This document shows, one piece after another, positions 23,478 through 31,585 of a DNA stretch of 33,706 nt. Made by a program: the position numbers and the translations under genes. This DNA comes from Actinomycetes bacterium (GTDB lineage Bacteria > Actinomycetota > Acidimicrobiia > Acidimicrobiales > Microtrichaceae): the NCBI GenBank assembly GCA_023392475.1, contig JAEVZA010000464.1, positions 1-33,706 on the forward strand. The letters are read 5' to 3'. Every line of letters begins with the position of its first letter. The first letter of the stretch is position 1. The notes below the pieces were generated by a model, which ran no database searches, was not told where the DNA came from, and was given only the letters and a program-made list of their open reading frames with translations.

Positions 23478-25886
23478 GTGGCCGACCGCACGAGCGGGCA
23501 GTCGAGTGGGGTGCAGCTGAAGGGGCTCGGCCGCATGGGCCGCGCCGTGTCGCGCCACCACCGGTGGTTCGCGGTGATCTGGGTCCTGGTGCTGCTGGCG
23601 TCGGGCTACGTCGGCGGGATCTACAAGAAGGAGGTCTCGAACGACTTCCGCGTGCCGTCGACCGACTCGCAGGCCGCGTACGACCTGCTGCACCAGCGGT
23701 TCCCGTCGCAGGACGCCGCCACCGCGAACGTCGTCGTCGCGGCGCCCGACGGACCCCCGCTGACCGCGGCGGCCCGCACGGCCGCCGTCGACGACCTGGT
23801 CGCCGCGCTGGAGCGCGTGCCCGGCGTCGCGTCGGTGTCCAACCCGCTCTCGTCCGACGCCGCCGAGCTGCTCCAGCACGTGTCGGGCCAGCTGCCGCCC
23901 GCCGAGGCGGCGGCAGCCGCCGACCTCGTGAAGGCGGTGCCCTCGTCGCTGTCGGCGGACCAGCGCGTCGCGGTCGCCACCGTGACGTTCCGCGAGCCGC
24001 TCACCACGCTGCTCGACCGGACGCCGGTGTCGCCCGACACCGACGCGGTCGACTACGCGAACCCGTACCGCGACCTCCAGGCCGCGGTCGACGGGGCGAC
24101 GCGACACCTGAGCGGTGACGCCGCGATCGAGGCGCACGTCGGCGGCACCGTCGCGGACACGTGGAACCAGCCGGTCAGCTGGTGGGCGAACCACGCCGAC
24201 GAGGTCGGCCTGCTCCTCGGCGCGCTCCTCCTGCTGATCGCGTTCGGCTCGCTGTTCGGCATGGTCATCCCGATCGTCACCGCGCTGTTCGGCGCGGTGA
24301 CCGCGAGCGGCCTCGTGTACCTGCTGGCGTCGGTGATGGACGTGTCGTCCGCCGCGCCGGCCGTGACGCTGATGATCTCGATCGGCGTCGGCCTCGACTA
24401 CTCGCTGCTCATCGTCACCCGCTACCGGCAGTTCATCGCGGAGGGCCACGAACCCCACGACGCCGCGGGCCTCGCGATGGCCACGTCGGGCAAGGCGGCC
24501 CTGTTCGCCGGCCTCACCGTGTGCGTCGCGCTGCTCGGGCTCCTGCTCGTGCCGATCCCGCTGGTGCAGACGCTCGGCGTGGCCGCCGCGGTCGGCGTCA
24601 TCACGATGGTCCTCGCCGCCACCACGCTGCTGCCGGCGCTGCTCGGCTTCGCCGGCGCCCGGATCGACCGCGTCACGATCGGCCACCGCAAGGAGGAGTC
24701 GGCCGCCGCCGAGACCACGTTCTGGGGTCGCTTCGCGACCCGCATGTCGGCCCGGCCGTGGCTCGCGCTGGGCGTGGGCCTGGCCGTGCTGCTCGCCCTC
24801 GCGGCGCCGTTCCTGCGCATCCAGTTCGGCATGCCGGGCGACGGCTCGCTGCCCACCGACCTGTCCCAGCAGCAGGCGTACTCGCTGACGCAGCGGGCCT
24901 TCGGTCCCGGCACGAACGGCCCGCTCGTCGTGGTGGTCGGCCTGCGGGAGCCGCTGCCGTACGCCGAGGCCGTCGAGCGGCTCGCACCGGTCGGCGCGGC
25001 CATCGGCGCGCTGAAGCCCGCGGGCGCCGTCCCCGGCGTGCAGGCCGCGGTCGGCCCGATCCCGAACGACCTCGCCGCCACCTCCGCCGTGATCTACGAG
25101 GTCGTCCCGACGACCGGACCCGACGAGGCGGCCACGGCCGACCTCGTCCGGGACCTGCGCACCCGCCTCGACGCGGCGACGCGCGGCACCGGCCTCGAGG
25201 CCCACGTCGGCGGTGCGACGGCCACGCTGATCGACCTGACCGACCTCGTGACGCACTACCTGCCGTACGTGATCGGCGCCGTGGTGCTCGGTGCGTTCCT
25301 CCTGCTGATGGTCGTGTTCCGCTCCGTCCTGGTGCCGCTGAAGGCGTCGATCATGAACCTCGTCTCGATCGCGGCCGCGTACGGCGTCGTGGTCATGGTC
25401 TTCCAGTGGGGTTGGGCCAAGGGCGCGGTGGGGCTCAGCGAGACCATCCCGATCGTGTCGTTCGTCCCGCTCGTGATGTTCGTGATCCTGTTCGGGCTGT
25501 CGATGGACTACGAGGTCTTCCTGATGAGCCGCATCCGGGAGGAGTGGGACCGCACCGCGGACCCGCGCCGCTCCGTGGTCCTCGGCGTGGCGGGCACGGC
25601 CCGGGTGATCACGACCGCGGCGCTGATCATGATGGCGGTGTTCCTGAGCTTCGTCGCCAACGCGGACCCGACCGTGAAGCTGATCGGCTTCGGCATGGCG
25701 GTCGCCGTCCTGCTCGACTCGACGGTCGTGCGCATGGTGCTCGTGCCGGCCGTCATGGAGCTGCTCGGCCGCCGCGCCTGGTGGTTCCCGTCGTGGCTGG
25801 GCTGGCTGCCGAGCCTCGACGTCGAGGGCAGCGCCCCCGACGACGCGTCGTCGCTGGTCGAGCGCGACCCCGAACCGGTCGGCTGA
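23478..25886 (+). CDS. MMPL family RND-type transporter
   Basis: An 802-aa inner-membrane exporter of the MMPL family, which uses the proton gradient to move lipids or hydrophobic compounds. The layout is one TM helix, an extracytoplasmic domain (~45-210), six TM helices, a second loop (~450-580) and five or six TM helices. The proton-relay motif G-x3-D-Y appears twice: GVGLDYSLLIVTRYRQF in the first half and GLSMDYEVFLMSRIREEWD in the second. The start is GTG 23478 after GGGGAGCAG. The stop is one base from the stop of the convergent FtsX-type gene. The cargo is unknown. Confidence 0.94.
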   Translation: MADRTSGQSSGVQLKGLGRMGRAVSRHHRWFAVIWVLVLLASGYVGGIYKKEVSNDFRVPSTDSQAAYDLLHQRFPSQDAATANVVVAAPDGPPLTAAARTAAVDDLVAALERVPGVASVSNPLSSDAAELLQHVSGQLPPAEAAAAADLVKAVPSSLSADQRVAVATVTFREPLTTLLDRTPVSPDTDAVDYANPYRDLQAAVDGATRHLSGDAAIEAHVGGTVADTWNQPVSWWANHADEVGLLLGALLLLIAFGSLFGMVIPIVTALFGAVTASGLVYLLASVMDVSSAAPAVTLMISIGVGLDYSLLIVTRYRQFIAEGHEPHDAAGLAMATSGKAALFAGLTVCVALLGLLLVPIPLVQTLGVAAAVGVITMVLAATTLLPALLGFAGARIDRVTIGHRKEESAAAETTFWGRFATRMSARPWLALGVGLAVLLALAAPFLRIQFGMPGDGSLPTDLSQQQAYSLTQRAFGPGTNGPLVVVVGLREPLPYAEAVERLAPVGAAIGALKPAGAVPGVQAAVGPIPNDLAATSAVIYEVVPTTGPDEAATADLVRDLRTRLDAATRGTGLEAHVGGATATLIDLTDLVTHYLPYVIGAVVLGAFLLLMVVFRSVLVPLKASIMNLVSIAAAYGVVVMVFQWGWAKGAVGLSETIPIVSFVPLVMFVILFGLSMDYEVFLMSRIREEWDRTADPRRSVVLGVAGTARVITTAALIMMAVFLSFVANADPTVKLIGFGMAVAVLLDSTVVRMVLVPAVMELLGRRAWWFPSWLGWLPSLDVEGSAPDDASSLVERDPEPVG

Positions 25887-25887
25887 C

Positions 25888-28194
25888 CTACTCGCGGACC
25901 AGCTCGCCGGCGATGCGCTGCCGCCGCACCCGGCGGGCCGGCACCGCCGCGGCGAGGTTCGCCACCACGAGCGTGGCGACCGCGACCACGAGCAGCCACC
26001 CGGCGGGCACCGTGACGCGGTCGAGGGCGCCGGTGCGGTCGACGAAGGACCGGTAGACGGCCCGGCCCGAGCCGATGCCGACGGGCACGGCCACGACCAC
26101 CGTGGCGAGCGCGAGGAGCGTGGCCTGCCAGCGGACGATCGAGGCGCGCCAGCGGGGAGCGGCGCCGAGCGCGCCGAGCACGGCGAGGTCGCGTCGCCGG
26201 TGCCTCGCCGCGACGAGCAGCTGGTGCGCCAGCGCGAGGGCGGCGAGGGCACCGAGCGAACCGGCGACGAGGTACGGCAGCGAGCGGACCCGGTCGAGGT
26301 TGACGACCACCGCGGGTGGGTCGGGCGACCCGCCCTGCACGCCCGCCTCCCTCGCCAGGCGGTGGATGGTCGCGGCGTCGCCGCCGCCCACCAGGTCGGC
26401 CAGCGCGGACGTGGCCTGCGCCTCCGGATCGAGGCGGAGCATGGCCGGCCAGGTCACGACGCCGCCCTGCCCGACGCCGTCGCCGCCGTCGACGCCCGGC
26501 ACGACGACGATCCCGCTGACCCGCAGGTCGTGCTCGCCGGCGTCGGTCCGGACCGTGACGGACCGCCCGACCTCGGTGCCGAGGTCCCGCGCCGCGATCG
26601 CGCCCAGCGCGATCTCGTCCGGACCGGCCGGGACCCGGCCCCGCAGGACGAGCGGCTGCAGGTCGCCGCGCACCGGCTCGAGGCCCGTGATCTCGATGGT
26701 CGCGTCGCCGACGGACGCCACGAGGTTGTTCGCCGTCGCGACGGACCGCACCTGGTGGGACGACTCGAGCGCCCGCACCACCGACTCGGGGACCTGGTCG
26801 CCGCCCTGGCCGGTCATCACGTCGGTGTTGCCGTACCACGACGGCGACCCGACGAGCCGGGACAGGCTCGCGCCGAACGTCAGCGACCCCACGACAGCGG
26901 CCAGCACGAGCGCCAGCGCGGCGAACGAGGCGACGGCCGAGCCGGCGGAGGTGCCGCCACCGAGGAACCGGACGCCGAGCGCGGCGGGCAGGGGCCGCAG
27001 CCGGTGGGCGAGGGCGTCCATCGGTCCGGGCGAGCGGCGCAGCGCCCGCGGCCGGCCGGCGACGGCGATGGCGGCCGTCGCCCAGGCGAGGACCCCGAGG
27101 ACCAGGACGACGGCGCCCGCGAGGAGCACGAGGGGATCCGCCCGGAGGCCGGGGGAGGGCTCCACGGCGTCGACGAAGCCGAGGGGGAACCAACGTGAGG
27201 CCACGACGGCGAGCCCGACCGCCCCCACCGTGCCCAGGAGCACGGGCACCGCGGCGCGGGCCACGGGGTCGAGCAGCAGCTGGCGCCGGGTCATGCCGAG
27301 CCCGCGGAGCACGAGCTCGGGACCGCCGGTCAGCCGGTACTGGCGACCGACGAGCTGACCCAGGACCACCAGGACGGCGATCCCGATGACCGCGGCGACG
27401 ACGGCGATCCCGGTGCCCCTCGCCTGCACCGCGTCGCGCACGACGCCGGGCACGACCTCCGCGCGGGTCACGCCGTACGGCCCGTCGGGCAGCGCCTCGA
27501 GCTGCGAGCGCAGCACGGACGTCCCGCTGCCGCCGCGCAGCTCCACCGAGTGCTGGGTGGCCGATGTGCCCATGTTCCCGAGGCCGAGGAGGCTCCGCGG
27601 GAAGATCACGGCGGCGTAGCCGTCCTGGAGCTCCGACGGCCCCGACATGGTGCAGACGAGGCGCGCCTCGGCCGACGGGCCGTCGGGTGCCGGCGCGTCG
27701 AACCCCGAGCGCTCGGCCGTGGCCTCGGAGATGGTCACCAGCCGGAACCGCGTGCCGAGCCGGGAGCCGAACCGGTCCGCGAACTTCGCCGAGGCGCAGA
27801 AGTCGCCGGGGTGGTCCGCTCCCGGTGCGTGGCCGGTGACGATGCGGTCGCCGAGCGCCTCCGGCTCGCCCGCGAACACGAGCGAGTCGACCGGCACCTC
27901 GGCGCCAGCGGGGACCAGCCCGCCGAAGACGAACGTGGCGGCCCGGACCCGCCCCACGGCCGGCAGCGCGGCCATCCGTGCCAGGTCGGGGCGGCCGTGG
28001 TCCTGCTCGACGATCACGTCGACCCGCGAGCCGACCGCGTCCTCGTAGCGGTCGGGTGCCGTCAGCGTCCGCACGGCCCCCTCGGCGAGGGCCATGGCCA
28101 GCCCGCCCGCCACGGCGACGACCAGCACCACCGCAGCGGTGCTCCGCCACGTCGGTCGCAGCGAGCAGCGGAGCCGGTAGAGGACGACACCCAC
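25888..28194 (-). CDS. FtsX-type ABC transporter permease without a neighbouring ATPase
   Basis: A 768-aa MacB/LolCE-like permease with two FtsX domains. TM1 is at ~16-40, followed by an extracytoplasmic domain (~41-245). A first FtsX block (GIAVVAAVIGIAVLVVLGQLVG and following) spans ~250-400, then a TM near 425, a second extracytoplasmic domain (~450-600), and a last FtsX block from ~630 that ends PARRVRRQRIAGELVRE. The start is GTG 28194, with GAGGG upstream. Type VII ABC permeases need an ATPase; none is adjacent on either side in this window, so the partner must be elsewhere. Export or mechanotransmission of lipids or peptides is inferred. Confidence 0.88.
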   Translation of the reverse strand: MGVVLYRLRCSLRPTWRSTAAVVLVVAVAGGLAMALAEGAVRTLTAPDRYEDAVGSRVDVIVEQDHGRPDLARMAALPAVGRVRAATFVFGGLVPAGAEVPVDSLVFAGEPEALGDRIVTGHAPGADHPGDFCASAKFADRFGSRLGTRFRLVTISEATAERSGFDAPAPDGPSAEARLVCTMSGPSELQDGYAAVIFPRSLLGLGNMGTSATQHSVELRGGSGTSVLRSQLEALPDGPYGVTRAEVVPGVVRDAVQARGTGIAVVAAVIGIAVLVVLGQLVGRQYRLTGGPELVLRGLGMTRRQLLLDPVARAAVPVLLGTVGAVGLAVVASRWFPLGFVDAVEPSPGLRADPLVLLAGAVVLVLGVLAWATAAIAVAGRPRALRRSPGPMDALAHRLRPLPAALGVRFLGGGTSAGSAVASFAALALVLAAVVGSLTFGASLSRLVGSPSWYGNTDVMTGQGGDQVPESVVRALESSHQVRSVATANNLVASVGDATIEITGLEPVRGDLQPLVLRGRVPAGPDEIALGAIAARDLGTEVGRSVTVRTDAGEHDLRVSGIVVVPGVDGGDGVGQGGVVTWPAMLRLDPEAQATSALADLVGGGDAATIHRLAREAGVQGGSPDPPAVVVNLDRVRSLPYLVAGSLGALAALALAHQLLVAARHRRRDLAVLGALGAAPRWRASIVRWQATLLALATVVVAVPVGIGSGRAVYRSFVDRTGALDRVTVPAGWLLVVAVATLVVANLAAAVPARRVRRQRIAGELVRE

Positions 28195-28238
28195 GCCCTC
28201 AGTGAACCCGAGGGGTCACGTGCGGGCCAGGGTGCCTG

Positions 28239-28261
28239 CACCACCCCCGGCGGGGGTGGTG
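28239..28261 (-). terminator. Terminator hairpin of the thioredoxin gene
   Basis: CACCACCCCC (28239-28248) pairs perfectly with GGGGGTGGTG (28252-28261) around a 3-nt loop, four bases after the thioredoxin stop in the minus direction. It isolates thioredoxin from the downstream FtsX-type gene. Confidence 0.65.
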
Positions 28262-28265
28262 GAGA

Positions 28266-28628
28266 TCAGTTCGCCCGCTCGCCGAGCTCGGCGCGCACCT
28301 CGTCCATGTCGAGCGCCTGCGCCTGGGCGACCAGGTCGTCGAGCACCTGCTTCGGGAGGGCACCGGGCTGGGAGAACAGGAGGATGCCGTCCCGGAAGAT
28401 CATGAGGGTCGGGATGGACATGATCTGGAGCGCCCCGGCGAGCTCCTGCTCGGCCTCGGTGTCGACCTTGCCGAACGTGATCTCCGGGTGCTCCTCGCTC
28501 GCCGCCTCGAACACGGGGGCGAAGCCGCGGCACGGGCCGCACCACGACGCCCAGAAGTCGACGAGGACGATGCCGTCGCCGTTCACGGTGGCCTCGAAGT
28601 CGCCGGCGGTCAGGTTGACGGTGCTCAT
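28266..28628 (-). CDS. Thioredoxin
   Basis: A 120-aa thioredoxin that reduces protein disulfides in the cytoplasm. The active site is WCGPC with C30 and C33, and the cis-proline loop is MSIPT. The start ATG 28628 is chosen because it begins at the conserved N-terminal strand and has GGAGCAC upstream; an in-frame upstream extension to 28700 is basic and unlike the family. The C terminus is about 12 residues longer than minimal thioredoxins (DMDEVRAELGERAN). It is divergent from the Baeyer-Villiger monooxygenase gene. Confidence 0.95.
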   Translation of the reverse strand: MSTVNLTAGDFEATVNGDGIVLVDFWASWCGPCRGFAPVFEAASEEHPEITFGKVDTEAEQELAGALQIMSIPTLMIFRDGILLFSQPGALPKQVLDDLVAQAQALDMDEVRAELGERAN

Positions 28629-28818
28629 GGGTGCTCCAGTCGGGGGAGGTCGCCGCGGCGCTGCGGCAGTCGTTGTGAACGCAGCGATCTCTCGTCGCAT
28701 TCCGCCGGCACGCCGTTCCTGAGGGACCGCCCTGCTGACGGCAGCGGTTCCGGGGGTGGGCGGCCATCACCGGCGGGTGGTCCGTTCCCGTGCAGGATGG
28801 CACGGCGCCGGCGCCGGT

Positions 28819-28824
28819 TATCCT
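28819..28824 (+). promoter_or_regulatory. Putative -10 box for the monooxygenase operon
   Basis: TATCCT fits TANNNT and lies 35 nt before the ATG, with AGGAGG in the leader. It is in the 231-base gap divergent from thioredoxin. The rest of that gap shows no gene. Confidence 0.45.
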
Positions 28825-28859
28825 CGGCGGCGGCTCGTCCGGGGGGACAGGAGGCAGCC

Positions 28860-30434
28860 ATGACGGTCACGGAGAGCATCACGTCGGGGGGACGCACGGG
28901 GTACGGCGGCGCCGGCGAGGCCGAGCGCGCCGCGGCGATGCGGGCGGCGATCGCCGCCGGCGCGCCGTCGCCCCGCGTGGCCATCCTCGGTGCGGGGGCC
29001 GGCGGGCTCTGCATGGCGATCCGCCTGAAGATCGCGGGCATCGACACCTTCACGATCTACGAGAAGTCGGACGGCGTGGGGGGCACCTGGCGCGACAACT
29101 CCTACCCGGGGGCGGCGTGCGACGTGCCCAGCCACCTCTACAGCTTCTCGTTCGCCCCGAAGACCGACTGGTCCCGCAAGTTCGCGGAGCAGCCGGAGAT
29201 CCTCGGGTACTTCGAGTCGCTCGTCGAGCGCTTCGACCTGGGGCCGCACCTGCGGCTCGGGACCGAGGTGACGGAGGCCCACTACGACGACGGGACCGGC
29301 ACGTGGACGCTGCGCACCGCCGGGTCGGAGGGCGAGCCCGACGGCACCGTGACGGCCGACGTCGTCGTGTCCGGCCTCGGGCAGCTGAACCGCCCGCACG
29401 TGCCCGACCTGCCGGGCCTGGACACGTTCCGGGGCGCGGTGTTCCACTCGGCCCGCTGGGACCACGACCACGACCTGCGCGGCGAGCGCGTCGGCGTGAT
29501 CGGGATCGGTGCGAGCGCCATCCAGTTCGTCCCCCGGGTCGCGGCCGAGGCGCGGAGCACGGTCCTCTTCCAGCGCAGCTCGAACTACGTCGCCCCGAAG
29601 AAGGACCGGGCCTTCCGCACGTGGGAGCACTGGCTGTTCGACCACGTGCCCGCGGTCCAGCGCGCCTACCGGGACTCGATCTACTGGCGGCTCGAGGCCC
29701 GCTTCGCCATCATGCGCAAGCGCAGTCGCCTCGGCGCCTACATGGAGCAGGCCTTCCGCAAGCAGATCGCCCCGATGGTCTCGTCCCGGTTGACCGAGGA
29801 GGCGCTGATCCCCGACTACCCGCCGGGGTGCAAGCGCATCCTGATCGCGGATGACTGGTACCCGACCCTGCTCCGACCGAACGTGTCCGTGGTGACCGCG
29901 GGCGTGGAGCGGATCGAGCCCGACGGGATCGTCACGGACGACGGCGAGCACCACCCGGTGGACGCCATCGTCTTCGGGACCGGGTTCCGCACCACCGAGT
30001 TCCTGGCGCCGCTCAAGATCACCGGCCGCGGCGGGCGCGACCTCAACGAGGTCTGGGCCGACGGCGCCCGTGCCTTCCTCGGGCTGTCGGTGCCGGGCTT
30101 CCCGAACCTGTTCATGCTCTACGGGCCGAACACCAACCTCGGCCACAACTCGATCCTGTTCATGATCGAGCAGCAGGTCGGCTACTCGCTGCGGATGATC
30201 GAGGAGAAGGTCACCGCCGGGCTGCGATCGGTGTCGGTCCGCCCCGGCGCGGCCGAGCGCTTCGACGACGAGGTGCAGTCCGCCGCGGCCGGCACGGTGT
30301 GGGCCGAGGGCTGCCACAGCTGGTACAAGACCGAGGACGGCCGGATCACCAACAACTGGACCGACCACACGACCGCGTACCGGAAGCGCCTGTCCTCGCC
30401 CGACCTGGCGGACTGGGAGCTCGAGACCGCATGA
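28860..30434 (+). CDS. FAD-dependent Baeyer-Villiger-type monooxygenase
   Basis: A 524-aa class B flavoprotein that would insert oxygen next to a ketone using NADPH and O2. The FAD Rossmann motif is GAGAGG at 44-49. The NADPH motif is GIGASA at 215-220. The Baeyer-Villiger fingerprint FxGxxxHxxxW(D) is FRGAVFHSARWD at 190-201, with H196 and W200. The final part (GLSVPGFPNLFMLYGPNTNLGHNSILFMIE) is typical of the family. An N-terminal lead of about 37 residues precedes the first motif. The stop overlaps the next gene's ATG, so the two are translationally coupled. Steroid or terpenoid ketone substrates are plausible but unproven. Confidence 0.94.
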   Translation: MTVTESITSGGRTGYGGAGEAERAAAMRAAIAAGAPSPRVAILGAGAGGLCMAIRLKIAGIDTFTIYEKSDGVGGTWRDNSYPGAACDVPSHLYSFSFAPKTDWSRKFAEQPEILGYFESLVERFDLGPHLRLGTEVTEAHYDDGTGTWTLRTAGSEGEPDGTVTADVVVSGLGQLNRPHVPDLPGLDTFRGAVFHSARWDHDHDLRGERVGVIGIGASAIQFVPRVAAEARSTVLFQRSSNYVAPKKDRAFRTWEHWLFDHVPAVQRAYRDSIYWRLEARFAIMRKRSRLGAYMEQAFRKQIAPMVSSRLTEEALIPDYPPGCKRILIADDWYPTLLRPNVSVVTAGVERIEPDGIVTDDGEHHPVDAIVFGTGFRTTEFLAPLKITGRGGRDLNEVWADGARAFLGLSVPGFPNLFMLYGPNTNLGHNSILFMIEQQVGYSLRMIEEKVTAGLRSVSVRPGAAERFDDEVQSAAAGTVWAEGCHSWYKTEDGRITNNWTDHTTAYRKRLSSPDLADWELETA

Positions 30435-31477
30435 CGGCCCGTGTCCTGCAGTGGGCGATGGGCAACGTCGGTCGGAACGCCGTCGAGGGGATCCTCGCCC
30501 ACCCCGAGCTGGAGCTGGCCGGCGCGTGGGTGCACTCGGAGGCGAAGGTCGGCCGGGACGTCGGGGAGCTGTGCGGACTCGACCCGGTCGGGGTCGTCGC
30601 GGTCGGCTCGATGGACGACGTCGTCGCGCTGTCGCCCGACTGCGTGGTGTACGCGCCGATGCTCGCCGACCAGGACGAGATCCGGACGCTGCTGCGGGCC
30701 GGGATCGACGTGGTGACGCCGGTCGGGTGGTTCCACGCCGGCGACAGCCCCGCGGTCGCCGAGACGCAGGCGGCGTGCCTCGCCGGCGGCGCGACCCTCC
30801 ACGGCACGGGCATCCACCCCGGCGGGATCACCGAGCAGCTGCCCCTCGTGCTGTCGGGGTTCTGCCGCGACGTGCGCCACGTCCGCGCCGAGGAGTTCTC
30901 CGACATCCGCACCTACGCGACGGAGTTCGTGGTGCGAGACGTGATGCTCTTCGGGAAGACCCCGGAGGACGCCGCGGCGAGCCCGATGGTCGACCTGCTC
31001 GGCGACGGCTTCGGCCAGTCGATCCGGCTCGTGGCCGACGGGCTGGGCTGGGACCTCGATCCCGAGCTCCGGACCACCCACGAGATGGCGGTGGCCAACG
31101 AGCCGATCGACACCCCGGTGGGCGTCATCGAGGTCGGGACGGTGGCGGCGCAGCGCTTCGGGTGGACGGGCACGGTCGGCGGGGAGCCGCGGGTGTCGGC
31201 CCGCGTGAACTGGTTCATGGGCGAGGAGCACCTGGACCCGGCGTGGGACTTCGGTCCGGAGGGCGAGCGCTTCGAGGTGGAGCTCGACGCCGTGCCGCCG
31301 GTGCGGACCGTGTTCCACGGGTTCCAGCCGCCCGACCTCAGCACGGACCTGACGCGCAACGAGGGCATCGTCGCGACGGCGATGCACTGCGTGAACTCGG
31401 TCCCGGCGGTCGTGGCCGCCGAGCCCGGGATCCGCACCTACCTCGACCTGCCGCTCATGCCCGGCCGCGGCATCTGA
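30431..31477 (+). CDS. DapB-like (dihydrodipicolinate reductase N-domain) NAD(P)-dependent protein
   Basis: A 348-aa protein that begins RVLQWAMGNVGRNAVEGIL (residues 4-22), an NAD(P)-binding Rossmann start in the DapB/DAP-dehydrogenase style (G-x-x-G-x-x-A). Residues ~75-130 contain DVVTPVGWFHAG and GTGIHPGGITEQLPL, typical of the actinobacterial 'dihydrodipicolinate reductase-like' proteins found in catabolic clusters. The true DapB catalytic His motif is not seen, so a lysine-biosynthesis role is unlikely. Its ATG overlaps the monooxygenase stop (ATGA). It may act on the product or substrate of that enzyme. Confidence 0.85.
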   Translation: MTARVLQWAMGNVGRNAVEGILAHPELELAGAWVHSEAKVGRDVGELCGLDPVGVVAVGSMDDVVALSPDCVVYAPMLADQDEIRTLLRAGIDVVTPVGWFHAGDSPAVAETQAACLAGGATLHGTGIHPGGITEQLPLVLSGFCRDVRHVRAEEFSDIRTYATEFVVRDVMLFGKTPEDAAASPMVDLLGDGFGQSIRLVADGLGWDLDPELRTTHEMAVANEPIDTPVGVIEVGTVAAQRFGWTGTVGGEPRVSARVNWFMGEEHLDPAWDFGPEGERFEVELDAVPPVRTVFHGFQPPDLSTDLTRNEGIVATAMHCVNSVPAVVAAEPGIRTYLDLPLMPGRGI

Positions 31478-31506
31478 GCGACGCGCCTCCGCCACCCCGT
31501 CCACCC

Positions 31507-31554
31507 CTCTGTGATGCGCCACGGGGTCGATCGCCCCGGTGGCGCATCACAGAG
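31507..31554. terminator. 48-nt palindrome (element 3), bidirectional terminator
   Basis: CTCTGTGATGCGCCAC (31507-31522) pairs perfectly with 31539-31554, and GGGG (31523-31526) pairs with CCCC (31534-31537), leaving G31538 as a bulge. It lies between the convergent DapB-like and helicase genes. The core differs from the two other large palindromes. Confidence 0.75.
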
Positions 31555-31585
31555 CGGGTCGGGTGGGGAGGTGGCGACGGGTGGG

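Noticed and set aside
21570..26252. A 1560-residue open frame on the minus strand
   Set aside because: It is antisense to the clear SHOCT-like, PPK2, small membrane protein and MMPL genes and is composed of low-complexity Arg/Gly/His-rich sequence, a high-GC artefact.
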